A stretch of 54,319 nucleotides of DNA from NCBI GenBank assembly GCA_020072925.1, contig JAIQGA010000016.1:1-54319 (forward strand). Direction: 5' to 3'. Made by a program: the position numbers and the translations under genes. Numbering within the stretch: position 1 is the stretch's first letter; each line of letters begins with the position of its first letter. Below are positions 1-8,638 of this stretch, piece by piece. Source of the DNA: Terriglobia bacterium. GTDB lineage: Bacteria > Acidobacteriota > Terriglobia > UBA7540. The notes beneath the pieces are model-generated. The model was given only the letters and a program-made list of their open reading frames with translations, was not told the origin of the DNA and made no database searches.

Positions 1-52
1 GGAAGCGCCAAGCTCGCTCCGACACTCGGCAGAAAGATCGCGGCGCGCCGCC

Positions 53-730
53 CTAGCGCGGGCTGACGCCCGTAACCCAACGGCGAACAACCAGTCCGTT
101 CACCCCGAGAACCGAACCGGCGCAGAGGAAAAGCGCGAACACCAACGAGAGGGGCAGGAGCACATAGACGGTGCCGCGCGTCAGGTCCACCCAGAAGTTG
201 CCGATGGTGTTTGCCTGCTTGCGCGCAAAACCGCGAATGAGCGCGATGGCGACGGCGATTCCCGCAGCGGCAGAAACAAAGTTCTGCACGGTCAACGCCG
301 CCATCTGAACGAAGTAACTGAGCGTCGTTTCCCCGCCGTAGGCTTGCCAATTGGTGTTGGTCATGAAGCTCACGGCGGTGTTGAACGCCAGGTCGGGGGT
401 CATCGCCGTGGCGTTGCCGGGAGCGTGGTGCGTGCTGAATCCCACGGGGTTAAGCGGCAACAAGCCCTGCAGGCGCTGAATGACATACACGAACAGGAAG
501 CTGATCAGGCTGAAAGCAAGGACCGACGCCGCATACTGCGTCCAGCGCTGTTCGCTGTCTTCGCGGATTTTACACACGCGGTAAATCAGACTTTCCAACG
601 GGCGCAACAGGGGATGCAGGAAGGTGCGCCGGCCCTCGAACACGTTGGCCATGAAGAGGCCAAGAGGTTTCGTGAGTGCGAGCAGGATCAGGAAGAAAAC
701 CACAATGTACAAGACGCCACTTAGGGTCAT
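53..730 (-). CDS. kdpA: Potassium-transporting ATPase KdpA, N-terminal part only
   Basis: KdpA is the potassium-selective membrane subunit of the Kdp P-type ATPase. This frame has 225 residues against about 560 for the family. Hydrophobic segments and conserved stretches such as [39 protein letters not shown] and [18 protein letters not shown] match the first third of KdpA. Homology fades after [13 protein letters not shown]; the frame then reads [10 protein letters not shown] through a palindromic repeat and stops. It follows kdpF by 10 nt. Identity is secure. Whether the gene is really truncated, interrupted by a repeat or misjoined at the contig end cannot be settled here. kdpB and kdpC would lie to the left, outside the window. 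Confidence 0.85.
   Translation of the reverse strand: MTLSGVLYIVVFFLILLALTKPLGLFMANVFEGRRTFLHPLLRPLESLIYRVCKIREDSEQRWTQYAASVLAFSLISFLFVYVIQRLQGLLPLNPVGFSTHHAPGNATAMTPDLAFNTAVSFMTNTNWQAYGGETTLSYFVQMAALTVQNFVSAAAGIAVAIALIRGFARKQANTIGNFWVDLTRGTVYVLLPLSLVFALFLCAGSVLGVNGLVVRRWVTGVSPR
54..75. repeat. Imperfect palindrome at the kdpA break point
   Basis: A GC-rich imperfect palindrome (core ACGGGCGTCAGCCCG on the minus strand) sits exactly where the kdpA reading frame stops. It resembles the HGRDARAT-type palindromes at 12441, 19109 and 41144 but is degenerate. Positions 1-53, beyond it, show no recognisable kdpA sequence in any frame. It may be an inserted repeat or a bad contig-end join. Confidence 0.4.
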
Positions 731-740
731 ACCCGCCTCC

Positions 741-830
741 TCAGAACCGCTCCGGACGCAACAGCGCGTAAACCAGGTAACCGAACAGAAACAGTGCGGC
801 GATGCCGGAGATGAGGTAGTCCATGGTCAT
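741..830 (-). CDS. kdpF: KdpF, small stabilising subunit of the Kdp ATPase
   Basis: This 29-residue single-span peptide begins [20 protein letters not shown] and ends LLRPERF. The size and the terminal L-x-x-PE-x-F pattern are typical of KdpF, which binds and stabilises the KdpABC complex in the inner membrane. Its ATG overlaps the stop codon of the upstream 78-residue ORF in an ATGA junction, so translation is probably coupled. kdpA follows 10 nt later. An internal ATG two codons downstream is an alternative start. Confidence 0.85.
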   Translation of the reverse strand: MTMDYLISGIAALFLFGYLVYALLRPERF

Positions 831-1063
831 GTCTCCATACGGGCCCGTCGCTTCCGCCACCAGCGCCGTGCCGCCACTACAGACCAAACGGCTTCTACCA
901 GCCCGAATGGCCAAGCTCCCTGCAGAAAGCCGTAAATTGACCCTAGCGCGCACGACATTCCGAAAGCCAGGATGAACCACCGACTGCGATCCTCGAGCGC
1001 GTAGCAGAGGAGCATTGCGGTGACCGCAAACAAGCCAAAAGCTGAGAGGGCGTTCACGTTCAC
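827..1063 (-). CDS. Small membrane protein of the kdp operon (unknown function)
   Basis: A 78-residue protein with two or three hydrophobic segments (NALSAFGLFAVTAMLLCYAL, WFILAFGMSCALGSIYGFL, WPFGLVEAVWSVVAARRWW) and a basic C-terminus. It starts with GTG directly after the stop codon of the preceding 27-residue ORF and overlaps the kdpF start by 4 nt, so it lies in a tightly coupled operon. From memory, similar short proteins accompany kdpF in other GC-rich bacteria; function is unknown. A second GTG two codons downstream could be the real start. It could be an accessory subunit of the Kdp pump, which is inference from position only. Confidence 0.7.
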   Translation of the reverse strand: MNVNALSAFGLFAVTAMLLCYALEDRSRWFILAFGMSCALGSIYGFLQGAWPFGLVEAVWSVVAARRWWRKRRARMET

Positions 1064-1147
1064 CTACAACCTGTCGCAGGCTTTAGCAAAAGCCCAGCAA
1101 CCGATGAAGAAAAACACGGCGATCAATACGTAGAAAAGGTCAAACAC
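1064..1147 (-). CDS. 27-residue single-span peptide at the head of the kdpF-kdpA cluster
   Basis: A very short ORF starting with GTG and preceded by GAGGTGA at 7-nt spacing, a good ribosome-binding site that overlaps the stop codon of the universal-stress-like gene. The product is one hydrophobic helix (core FDLFYVLIAVFFFIGCWAF) followed by AKACDRL. Its stop codon TAG directly abuts the GTG of the next gene. The ribosome-binding site, the hydrophobic composition and the gapless arrangement argue that it is translated. It resembles KdpF in size but lacks the PE-x-F ending. Function unknown. Confidence 0.6.
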   Translation of the reverse strand: MFDLFYVLIAVFFFIGCWAFAKACDRL

Positions 1148-1154
1148 AACCGTG

Positions 1155-1637
1155 TCACCTCGATTCCACGAAAATCACCCGGTGTCCCAATTTCTTGAGC
1201 CGACTTTCCAGGCGCTCCTCCTTCGATTGCCACCAGCGCCTCTTGCCACCCACGACGACCAGCGAGGCCGGGGCCAATACGTCTTCGAGAGCTTGCGAGG
1301 CATTCCGGCACAAGAAAATGTGAACGGAAGCTTCTCCCGAAAAACCGCCCGCCAGCTTGGCGAGTTTGTTCTGAAGGAAAGGGAGCGACACCGCCGGTGC
1401 GCTCAGCGGGAGCGTGTAAGGAACCGTATAAATGAATACCAGGCGAACGTGTGCACCAAGGTCCTGCGAGAGCGCCCATGCTTTTCCCAGAGCGCCCTGC
1501 GTTCCCGCGTCCGAAGTGTAGATTACGTCCACCGCGAGTGTGGGGATGGCGTCGCGGCCGACTGGACTCTCCCGCTCAAGTCGCAGACCTCCGGTTCCCA
1601 GTGGCACGGTCAATTCATAGCGAATAGCATTCCTCAT
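1155..1637 (-). CDS. UspA-like (universal stress/KdpD-associated) domain protein
   Basis: About 160 residues with a Rossmann-like alternation: a first strand-helix (DVIYTSDAGTQGALGKAWALSQ), a central strand (GAHVRLVFIYTVPY), then ASLVVVGGKRRWW and a final VIFVESR, resembling a universal stress protein fold with a weak nucleotide-binding loop. It lies between kdpE and the kdp structural genes, just after a candidate KdpE operator. The neighbouring KdpD lacks its usual N-terminal USP region, so this protein might supply that role in trans; this is inference. The start is ATG at 1637 after GAGTGAGG; a GTG at 1646 is in frame. Confidence 0.65.
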   Translation of the reverse strand: MRNAIRYELTVPLGTGGLRLERESPVGRDAIPTLAVDVIYTSDAGTQGALGKAWALSQDLGAHVRLVFIYTVPYTLPLSAPAVSLPFLQNKLAKLAGGFSGEASVHIFLCRNASQALEDVLAPASLVVVGGKRRWWQSKEERLESRLKKLGHRVIFVESR

Positions 1638-1669
1638 GGGCCTCACTCAAAATGACTCTAGCGAGTGGC

Positions 1670-1702
1670 GCATAAAGAACGCATAAAGAAACCGTAAAGA
1701 TT
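1670..1702 (-). promoter_or_regulatory. Candidate KdpE operator: three 11-bp direct repeats
   Basis: Read on the minus strand, three units follow each other at an exact 11-bp step: TTTACGGTTTC, TTTATGCGTTC and TTTATGCGCC. They lie between the kdpE stop and the first gene of the kdp structural cluster. Direct repeats spaced about one helical turn are the usual binding mode of OmpR-family regulators such as KdpE. A TAGAGT -10-like hexamer follows about 10 nt downstream. Operator identity is inferred from position and spacing. Confidence 0.6.
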
Positions 1703-1705
1703 TTT

Positions 1706-2404
1706 TTATCTCTTCGGAGGGACTTGTAATTGATAGCCGACCCGCGGCACGGTCAGGAGGTAACGCGGGTTAGAGGGGTCGCGCTCGATTTTCTTGCGGA
1801 GGTGATTGACGAACACGCGCAGGTATTCGACTTCGTCACCGTAGTCGGGGCCCCAGATGGTTTGCAGGAGCTTGGTATGCGGAACCGGGCTGTTCCGATT
1901 CGCCGCGAGGCAACGAAGCAAATCGACTTCCTTGGGTGTCAGGGAAAATTCAACCTTACCGTTCAGGACCCGGCGGGTACTGAAGTTGATTTCCAGGTCG
2001 CCGAGTGACAGGGCTTCGGGCAGACCTTCGGCGAGTAATGGAGCGCGCCGAAGCGCCGCCCTGATCCTGGCCAACAGCTCGGGAGTGCCGAACGGCTTCG
2101 TGACGTAGTCGTCGGCGCCCGCGTCCAGAGCCTCGACTTTATCCTTTTCAGCACTGCGCACCGTCAGAACAATGATCGGAATCTCGCTGGACGCGCGGAT
2201 GAGCCGGCACGCCTCCAATCCGCCAATCCCAGGCATGTTGATATCAAGAAGAACCAGGTCGTACTTCTCGTTTCGAACCGCCTCGAGGGCTTCCTCGCCG
2301 TTCCTCACGTCGCTCACCATGTAGCCATGCGACACGAGCGTCATGCGCATCACCCGCCGGATTTGCGGATCATCGTCAACGACCAGTATCCTGGCATCGC
2401 TCAT
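1706..2404 (-). CDS. kdpE: KdpE, OmpR-family response regulator
   Basis: A 232-residue response regulator. The receiver domain has the acidic pair in [10 protein letters not shown], phospho-acceptor Asp in [10 protein letters not shown], and the conserved Thr (IIVLTVR) and Lys (YVTKPFG). The C-terminal winged helix contains [12 protein letters not shown] and ends [14 protein letters not shown]. Its ATG overlaps the kdpD stop codon (ATGA), so the two are translationally coupled. Gene order places it with the kdp operon, which it would activate under potassium limitation or salt stress. The 11-bp direct repeats just after its stop codon are a likely target. Confidence 0.9.
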   Translation of the reverse strand: MSDARILVVDDDPQIRRVMRMTLVSHGYMVSDVRNGEEALEAVRNEKYDLVLLDINMPGIGGLEACRLIRASSEIPIIVLTVRSAEKDKVEALDAGADDYVTKPFGTPELLARIRAALRRAPLLAEGLPEALSLGDLEINFSTRRVLNGKVEFSLTPKEVDLLRCLAANRNSPVPHTKLLQTIWGPDYGDEVEYLRVFVNHLRKKIERDPSNPRYLLTVPRVGYQLQVPPKR

Positions 2405-3897
2405 CGCGTGACTTCTTTCCCAGCCAAAGGCAGGGTGAATGAGAACTCTGCGCCTTTTCCGGGCTCACTCTCCACCCAGATCTTTCCCCCATGTGCCCGG
2501 ATGATTTCCCGAGCGATCGCCAGGCCCATGCCCGTGCCCGGAATCAAGTCCCGGTGCTCCTTGCTCCGATAGAACTTCTCAAAAATGCGGCCTTGGTCCT
2601 GTTTGGAGATTCCCGGACCGCAGTCGGTAACGCTGATGGTTACCGCGTCGTCCTGGACGCGGGCACGGAGGGCAAAGGCTGAACCGGGGGCGGTGTACCT
2701 GATCGCGTTGCTCAACAATTGCCAGAGAACGATCCCGACAAGCTCCGGGTCAGCCATGACGGGTGGAAGGTCTTCCGGAATATGCACTTCAGTTCTTCTC
2801 CCCTCGAGCGCGCCGCGGAGTTTCTCTAGGCTTGCCCTGACGAGGCTGGCTACGGCGTGAGGGCTGGTCTGCAATTGCAGCTTTCCGGCCTCGATGCGCG
2901 CCATTTGAATGGCTTCCGTCAACATCGAGTTCAGAAGATCGGTCTCCTCGTTCACAATGCGCAGGAGTTCCTGGTGAGTGGGATTACACGATCCATCCGC
3001 GAGCATTGACGTAACGGCCGCTTTGATGGGAGTAAGCGGCGTTTTGAACTCGTGCGCCAGCGCGTCAAGCAGCGTGGACTTGAGCTCCTCGCTTTGCCGC
3101 ACCGCTTCCGCGTGGCTGGCCGTCTCCTGCGCGCGGGCGCGCTCGAGCGCAATGGCGGCGAGGTTGGCGATCGAGTGTTGCGCGGTTTCAGAGACCGACG
3201 CTCCCTGGATGGCCAGGCTCCCGATGGTCCGCCCCCCCAGGCTGATAGGCATCACGGTGATGGCGGAGGCAGCGTCGTGCCAGACGGTGCCTTGCACCGC
3301 CACATCTCGCAGCTTATGTTCATCCGTCGGGATGTCTGTGGGCCCGGCTCGGTAAACCCGGTCGGTCGAGCGGTCCAGGAAGGCAACGCCCTCCGGTTCG
3401 AATGCTTGCGCGACTTGAAGAGCGATTTGCCTCGCCAGTTCGGAGGGGTTATCGACCAGCAGCAGGCTGCGGCTGAGCGCGTAGAGTCGTTCCAACTCGT
3501 GCTGCCGCTGGATGGCTTCCTCCGCTCTTTCCTTGGCTCGCGAAGAGAGGTGACTGGCGATCACGGCGGTCACGAGGAACACGAACAACGCCAGCCAGTT
3601 CTGGGGGTCGGAAATTGTGAAAGTCCCCACCGGCGGCAGGAAAAAGTAATTGAAGCAGATCACCCCGAACACTGAAGCGGCAACCGCCTCGAAAAGCCCC
3701 CAAACCGTCGCGATGGCAAGGACCACGAGCAGGTAAGTCAAGGCCACGGTGGTGGAGTTAACACTAAATATTCTGGAGTATAAGAATGTTGCCGCGGCTA
3801 TTAATGCCAGCGCGCAGACGATCCGGAGGACCTTCAGGAACCCCGTCCCCAGCTTCATCTTCATGACGTGAAACCTCGGGATGAATCCAATTGCCAT
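2401..3897 (-). CDS. kdpD: Short KdpD-like sensor histidine kinase lacking the N-terminal domains
   Basis: A 498-residue kinase. Four membrane spans in a DUF4118-type region (residues about 22-112, including the [12 protein letters not shown] signature of KdpD) are followed by a GAF-like region (about 135-255), a HisKA box AHEFKTPL with His282, and an ATPase domain with N box [10 protein letters not shown]1 DCGPGIS and G2 GTGMGLAIA. Full-size KdpD is near 900 residues; the KdpD N-terminal and USP domains are absent. The start chosen is ATG at 3897, preceded by AGGGGGT; the open frame continues upstream without membrane-protein character. Stop overlaps kdpE. The candidate signal is potassium or turgor, by homology. 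Confidence 0.88.
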   Translation of the reverse strand: MAIGFIPRFHVMKMKLGTGFLKVLRIVCALALIAAATFLYSRIFSVNSTTVALTYLLVVLAIATVWGLFEAVAASVFGVICFNYFFLPPVGTFTISDPQNWLALFVFLVTAVIASHLSSRAKERAEEAIQRQHELERLYALSRSLLLVDNPSELARQIALQVAQAFEPEGVAFLDRSTDRVYRAGPTDIPTDEHKLRDVAVQGTVWHDAASAITVMPISLGGRTIGSLAIQGASVSETAQHSIANLAAIALERARAQETASHAEAVRQSEELKSTLLDALAHEFKTPLTPIKAAVTSMLADGSCNPTHQELLRIVNEETDLLNSMLTEAIQMARIEAGKLQLQTSPHAVASLVRASLEKLRGALEGRRTEVHIPEDLPPVMADPELVGIVLWQLLSNAIRYTAPGSAFALRARVQDDAVTISVTDCGPGISKQDQGRIFEKFYRSKEHRDLIPGTGMGLAIAREIIRAHGGKIWVESEPGKGAEFSFTLPLAGKEVTR

Positions 3898-4065
3898 TTT
3901 ACCCCCTGATGTGCTGCCACGAAAGAGTGGATGGGTTGTCAGGAGCTTTCGCTTGGAACGAGGCATGGCCGCGCCTGCCGGAGAATGTGGCTGGACGCGT
4001 AGCCTGACCGGGTAGGGCTGACCAAAGCCAGGAAATCTGCCACTCGCGACTCCGGCTGAAGTCGC

Positions 4066-4094
4066 TTGACAATTGCATTCCCAAGATGTACAAG
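4066..4094 (+). promoter_or_regulatory. Sigma-70-like promoter of the 4132 gene
   Basis: A perfect TTGACA (4066-4071), a 17-bp spacer and TACAAG (4089-4094) lie 37 nt upstream of an ATG with a GGAGGCG ribosome-binding site. Read from sequence only. Confidence 0.5.
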
Positions 4095-4131
4095 CATTGA
4101 CTAACTTCCAAACAAAAAACGGAGGCGCCTC

Positions 4132-4464
4132 ATGGACTCGAGATCTCCGGAGTGGGAAGAACCGGCCCCTGGTATTAAGATTCTGAGGCTTTACCAAACA
4201 AGATTGAACCCGGAATGGCCGAGAATCGTGATTCTCGAGCTAACGGCCGAAAGGTTCAGGGAGTTCGAGCACGACACCCTGGCATTTGATGAGAAGTACC
4301 ACCTTATCCACGACAGCCCGATCTCGTGGATTTCGCCCTGCGCAAAGCCGCCGCAAGTTAAGGGAGTTAGGAACGCGTCGGATTCTGCGTCATGGACAGT
4401 AGTAATCCTCAAGGGCGGGGCGACGAAGGCTGCTTGCGCCGCTTATCCCCATGAGTCACCCTGA
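4132..4464 (+). CDS. Small protein of unknown function
   Basis: A 110-residue soluble protein with no family I can name. It has a strong ribosome-binding site (GGAGGCG, 7-nt spacing) and an upstream TTGACA/TACAAG promoter. The middle of the protein ([20 protein letters not shown] and [15 protein letters not shown]) looks like an ordinary folded domain. It is transcribed divergently from kdpD, with 234 nt between the starts. The last 20 residues, rich in Ala and Gly, are less convincing, and the stop overlaps the convergent kinase gene by 9 nt. Confidence 0.6.
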   Translation: MDSRSPEWEEPAPGIKILRLYQTRLNPEWPRIVILELTAERFREFEHDTLAFDEKYHLIHDSPISWISPCAKPPQVKGVRNASDSASWTVVILKGGATKAACAAYPHESP

Positions 4465-7011
4465 TGCTCTGGCGGGAAACAATTCCGGGCCGAAGGGCCT
4501 CTGGCGAGGATGAAGGCAGCTCGGGCGAATGAGGGAACAGTTCCACCAAGGGTTTGGTGGGCCATGCCCCGCGAGGGGCGGGGCAACCACAGACGCCTGT
4601 TGGGCGCGGCGGGGTTCGTCCAAGAGCCGGAGATGGGCGTAAGGTGGAAAATCCAGACGGTGCATGAGGTTTTGGAAGCGCGGGTCGGGCCGAACGGAGT
4701 CAAAAGCCGGATCAACCATCAGTTGAACCAAACGGGAATCCCGCTCCGTATAGGCTTTTTCAAGCCAGTTAAGTCCCTCATCCTTCTCCCCGAGGGCGAC
4801 ATGAACTTGGGCGAAAAAAAACGAAGGTATGTAGCCTTGCTGTACATGCTCGCGCCATGCATTTAAGATACTTCGCGCGGCGGCCTTGTTTCCCGATTGA
4901 GCATAGGCCCGCGCTAGATCCACGGCCCGGGCCGGATCGTTGCCGGAAAGGCTAACCGCTTTTTGGCATTCTTGGACAGCCTGCTCGTACATTTTTTTCG
5001 CCAGGTAGCTGAGTCCCAGGCAATTGTGCGCGTTGACTGAATTAGCCTCCAAGCCGACCACCTTCCCGCATTGCTCGATGGCTTCGTCGTACCGACGGGC
5101 AAAATAGAACGTCCATCCCATCGCGACCTGGGTCGAGGTGGAGAGCGGGTCGAGTTTCTGTGTCCGGCGGACCTCGGCGATTGCTTCGTCCGCCCTGCCC
5201 ATCTCAGATAAGTAGTCGGTGTACCTGCGGTGCGCTTCCCCGCTGCCCGGGTCCAACTCGAGGGCGCGCTTGAATTCTTTCTCCGCCTCCGGCCAGTTCC
5301 AATCCCCGAGGAATCGGACCTCCGCAAGAGAGGCGTGGGCCTCGGCCAAGTTGGGATCGATCTCGAGAGCCTTGAGCGCGTACTGCTTCGCTTTGGGCAT
5401 CCTAATCTGTGGAGGCAGTTCGTCGGTCAGCCAGTAGTAATCCGCCAAGCCCGCGTAGGCGGGAGCGTAATTAGGATCTAGTTGGGTCGCCTGCTCGAAG
5501 TATTGCCGGGCTATCAGCCAGTCGCGTTCCGCACTCCGGTTCCAGTGAAAGCGTCCTTTCAGATAAGCTTCGTAAGCCGTGGGGACCACGGCAGGCGCAC
5601 TTGCGAGGCGCGCGCGTTCTTGCGGGGTTACGGCAATCTCGATTTCATTGGCGATGGCGCTTGCCACCTCGGCTTGTAGTTTCAGTACATCCTGCAAGTC
5701 GCGCTGATAGCTTTTGGCCCAGAGATACCTGTCGGTGGGCGCATAGATCAATTGTGCCGTGATCCGTACCTCGTCTCCTGAGCGAAGCACGGTTCCTTCC
5801 ACTACGGCGTCCACGTTTAATTCGTGCGCAATCTCCGGCAGCGGCTTATGCGTTCCCTTGTAGAGCATTGCGGAAGTCCGCGATATCACGCGGAGCGAGC
5901 TGATTTGGGCCAGGGCGGTGGTCAACTCGTCGGTCATTCCCTCCGCAAAGTAATCCTGCTCGGTATCCCCTGAAAGGTTCTCGAGCGGCAATACTGCGAT
6001 GGATTCAATTCGGCCTGGACCTCCGACCCGAAACAGCCAGTCGCGCACGCCGCCGACATTCATCAGGACCATCACCATCCCCAGCACGACTGCGCAAGCT
6101 GCTGCCAGGGCCGCGATCTGCCATCGGGTGCGGGTCGGGCCGAAGGTTCGGATCGATTCTGCGGTCCGGGGCAACGCCAACTGGCGCAAGTCGACTTCCA
6201 AGTCCTGGGCAGACTGGTAGCGGTTCTCCGGCTCTTTCTCAAGACACTTGATGATGATCCGCTCGAGTTCTGGAGAGATCCTGCTGTTCAGAGCACGCGG
6301 GGGCACGAGGGGTTGGTGCAGAATGGCATCAGTCAGACGTGGCCCTGTCTCTTCGCGGAATGGCCGCTGACCGGTCGCCATCTCGTAAAGAACCGCTCCC
6401 GCCGCCCAGGTATCACTGCGGGCATCAACCGGCTGAGACTGCAACTGCTCGGGCGCCATGTAGGGCAACGTGCCGGCAGTCGCTTGGTCCCCGCTCGCAG
6501 AGTCGGTTGTGGCATTCGTCCCAATCGTTTCGCGCGGGGGCTTCAGAAGCTTGGCTATTCCGAAATCAAGAATCTTCAGCCGGCCGTCGGGAGTGATGCG
6601 CAGATTGGCGGGCTTTAGGTCGCAATGCACGACTTTCTGCGCATGCGCGGCTGCCAATCCGTTGGCCAACTGGACGCCTAAACGTGCGATCTCTTTTTCG
6701 GGCAGCGGACCTTTGGTCAGCGTATCGTCGAGTGAGGTCCCGGCGATATACTCAACAACCAGGTATTCCACGTTGCCTTGGCTGTCGAATTCCAAAAGAG
6801 TCTCAATGTTGGGATGGCTCAGCTTCGAAAGGGCCCGTGCTTCCTTGCGGAGCCGCTTACGGATCGCCTCATTGGTCAGCGCGCTCTGGGGTAAGACCTT
6901 TACGGCCACCTCTCGACCTAGCCGTTCGTCGCGTGCCAGGTAAACTTCACCCATTCCTCCCATACCGATTCTCTTCAGGATGCGGTAATGGCCGAGTAGT
7001 TGACCAATCAA
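4456..7011 (-). CDS. Membrane Ser/Thr protein kinase with TolB-like and TPR regions
   Basis: An 851-residue PknB-type kinase. The kinase domain covers residues 8-275, with Gly loop IGMGGMGEVY, Lys38 (AVKVL), catalytic HCDLKPANL (Asp131) and DFG at 149-151. HCD replaces the usual HRD, so activation-loop regulation probably differs. A membrane span (about 297-319) leads to a TolB/FlgO-like periplasmic region (335-460: IAVLPLENLSGD, DYFAEGMTDEL) and TPR units from about 480 to 760. The natural family end is near FQNLMHRLDFPP; about 60 further residues are low-complexity sequence read through palindromic repeats. The start is TTG at 7011 with a GAGAGG upstream. Role: membrane signalling; substrates unknown. 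Confidence 0.9.
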   Translation of the reverse strand: MIGQLLGHYRILKRIGMGGMGEVYLARDERLGREVAVKVLPQSALTNEAIRKRLRKEARALSKLSHPNIETLLEFDSQGNVEYLVVEYIAGTSLDDTLTKGPLPEKEIARLGVQLANGLAAAHAQKVVHCDLKPANLRITPDGRLKILDFGIAKLLKPPRETIGTNATTDSASGDQATAGTLPYMAPEQLQSQPVDARSDTWAAGAVLYEMATGQRPFREETGPRLTDAILHQPLVPPRALNSRISPELERIIIKCLEKEPENRYQSAQDLEVDLRQLALPRTAESIRTFGPTRTRWQIAALAAACAVVLGMVMVLMNVGGVRDWLFRVGGPGRIESIAVLPLENLSGDTEQDYFAEGMTDELTTALAQISSLRVISRTSAMLYKGTHKPLPEIAHELNVDAVVEGTVLRSGDEVRITAQLIYAPTDRYLWAKSYQRDLQDVLKLQAEVASAIANEIEIAVTPQERARLASAPAVVPTAYEAYLKGRFHWNRSAERDWLIARQYFEQATQLDPNYAPAYAGLADYYWLTDELPPQIRMPKAKQYALKALEIDPNLAEAHASLAEVRFLGDWNWPEAEKEFKRALELDPGSGEAHRRYTDYLSEMGRADEAIAEVRRTQKLDPLSTSTQVAMGWTFYFARRYDEAIEQCGKVVGLEANSVNAHNCLGLSYLAKKMYEQAVQECQKAVSLSGNDPARAVDLARAYAQSGNKAAARSILNAWREHVQQGYIPSFFFAQVHVALGEKDEGLNWLEKAYTERDSRLVQLMVDPAFDSVRPDPRFQNLMHRLDFPPYAHLRLLDEPRRAQQASVVAPPLAGHGPPNPWWNCSLIRPSCLHPRQRPFGPELFPARASG
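4543..4584. repeat. Tandem hairpin repeat inside the 3' end of the kinase gene
   Basis: Two adjacent perfect 7-bp stems occur here: CCACCAA/TTGGTGG (4543-4560) and GCCCCGC/GCGGGGC (4566-4584). The composition matches a dispersed intergenic palindrome rather than coding sequence. It lies inside the C-terminal extension of the Ser/Thr kinase ORF. Confidence 0.6.
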
Positions 7012-7240
7012 GGGCTGGGAAACCTCTCTCTGGCGGACATATTAGGATTCGCAGGCAGGGCAAGTCAACCATTGGGCGACAATACGTCCAATAACCACTC
7101 ATCGCCAGCGTCGGCCCTTAAAGTGAAGCTGGGGGACGCAAGTTCAGACGTTGCTGGAACAAAGAATGGAGGACCCGCGTAAAAGACCAGTAGTCAACAA
7201 TCCACCGCAATTGGCCTGCCGAGGCGGGTAGGAGGCTCCG

Positions 7241-8638
7241 ATGAACCATCTAGAAGGCATGAAGAGAGACTTGCTTGCCGCCGTAGTCCTAGGCTTAGTT
7301 GTTTCGAGTTCACTGGTGGCCGGGGATGGAGTCGCCCCGATTTCATATGACTTGCGGGTCCACATCAATCCGGATTCGGGAAGCATTGCGGTTGAGGGAA
7401 GCGCAAAGGTGCCACTGGAGAATCCCCACGCACGAAATTTCAGGTTCAACCTTCACGACACATTCACCATAAAGAAGCTGTGGATAAACGGAAAGGAGGC
7501 CTCCTTTTCCTTCGCCGATGCCGAGCCATTGCCCCTGACTCCTGCCGCAAGGACTGTCGTCGTCAGTCTGCCCCTAGATATTGCTCAAGGCCAAGTCCAA
7601 ATGGACATCAAATACGAAGGACGGCTGAGAAAGCTCCCGGAGTTTGGCGCGATTCCGGGTCAGAAGCTGGCGATGGATGATCAAATCAACGCGCACATGG
7701 TCGAGCTCGCGGCCTATTCTTCCTGGTATCCGCAGTTTGTACTCGGGGGGCCAGTCCAGGTTGAGCTTGAGGTCTCCCTTCCCGCAGGTTGGGTCTCGGT
7801 CTGCTCGGGAGTGAAGCTCGATGAGCAGGTCAATCAAGGTCAGGCGATCACCCGTTGGTCTTCCGCGAAGGACTTCGACATCCTGATAGTCGCTTCACCA
7901 GACTACAAAAAGAAGTCGATTCGCCAATCGGGTATCGATATCGACATCTATCACACGCAAATGCCAAAAGAATTCATCGAAGGTGAAGCCAGCCAAATCG
8001 CCGCAGTGGTCAAGCTCTACACGGACCGCTTGGGAGAAACGTATATTCCGGGAGGGACGGTCAGACACGTGTACTCTCCCAAACGGAAAGGCCAGGGAAA
8101 GGCCGGAATTGCCCGCCCCGGGTTGATCGTCACCTCGGAAGGGCTGACGCTCGAGGCGCTCGCTACGGATCCTCATTTCTCACTGTTTCAACCGATCGCC
8201 CACGAAATCGCCCACTTCTGGTGGCATTTTGGCACCGGCCAGGGAGACTGGATCAATGAATCCTTCGCCGAGTACTTCTCTGCCGTTGCCGTTCAGAAGA
8301 ATGTTTCCGAGGAGGAGTTCAAAAGCGTCCTCGCCGATTACCGGAAGCAGGTCAGTGAATTGCCCGTTGACGCCCCGTCCATTTCCAATATTCCGTTCTC
8401 AAACGACGCCGTGGGCTTTGTAGTCCGGTATTACAAAGGTGCGCTGATGCTCCACAATCTGCGAAAGACTCTGGGTGAGGAAAAGTTCTTTCAAGCCTGC
8501 CATGAGTTTTATCAGACGTACAAGGAGAGGCCGGTCGGGACGGGTGAATTTCGCAGCTTTTGGAAAGAGAAGCTGACCGATCAGAAGCATTTGGTCGATG
8601 CCTGGCTTGACTCCAAAGGCGGATTGCCTTCTCTCTGA
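7241..8638 (+). CDS. Secreted M1-like (gluzincin) metallopeptidase
   Basis: A 465-residue protein beginning with a signal peptide (KRDLLAAVVLGLVVSSSLVAG). The zinc site is HEIAH at 321-325 with a second Glu at 340 in NESFAEY, the M1 arrangement HExxH-x18-E. The N-terminal half is beta-rich like the aminopeptidase N saddle domain. A typical GAMEN motif is not seen (nearest stretch ARPGLIVTSEG), so exopeptidase specificity is uncertain. The protein is about half the length of classical aminopeptidase N and lacks the large C-terminal helical domain. The ATG at 7241 is preceded by AGGAGG at 5-nt spacing. It converges on the acyltransferase gene at 8714. Confidence 0.85.
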   Translation: MNHLEGMKRDLLAAVVLGLVVSSSLVAGDGVAPISYDLRVHINPDSGSIAVEGSAKVPLENPHARNFRFNLHDTFTIKKLWINGKEASFSFADAEPLPLTPAARTVVVSLPLDIAQGQVQMDIKYEGRLRKLPEFGAIPGQKLAMDDQINAHMVELAAYSSWYPQFVLGGPVQVELEVSLPAGWVSVCSGVKLDEQVNQGQAITRWSSAKDFDILIVASPDYKKKSIRQSGIDIDIYHTQMPKEFIEGEASQIAAVVKLYTDRLGETYIPGGTVRHVYSPKRKGQGKAGIARPGLIVTSEGLTLEALATDPHFSLFQPIAHEIAHFWWHFGTGQGDWINESFAEYFSAVAVQKNVSEEEFKSVLADYRKQVSELPVDAPSISNIPFSNDAVGFVVRYYKGALMLHNLRKTLGEEKFFQACHEFYQTYKERPVGTGEFRSFWKEKLTDQKHLVDAWLDSKGGLPSL

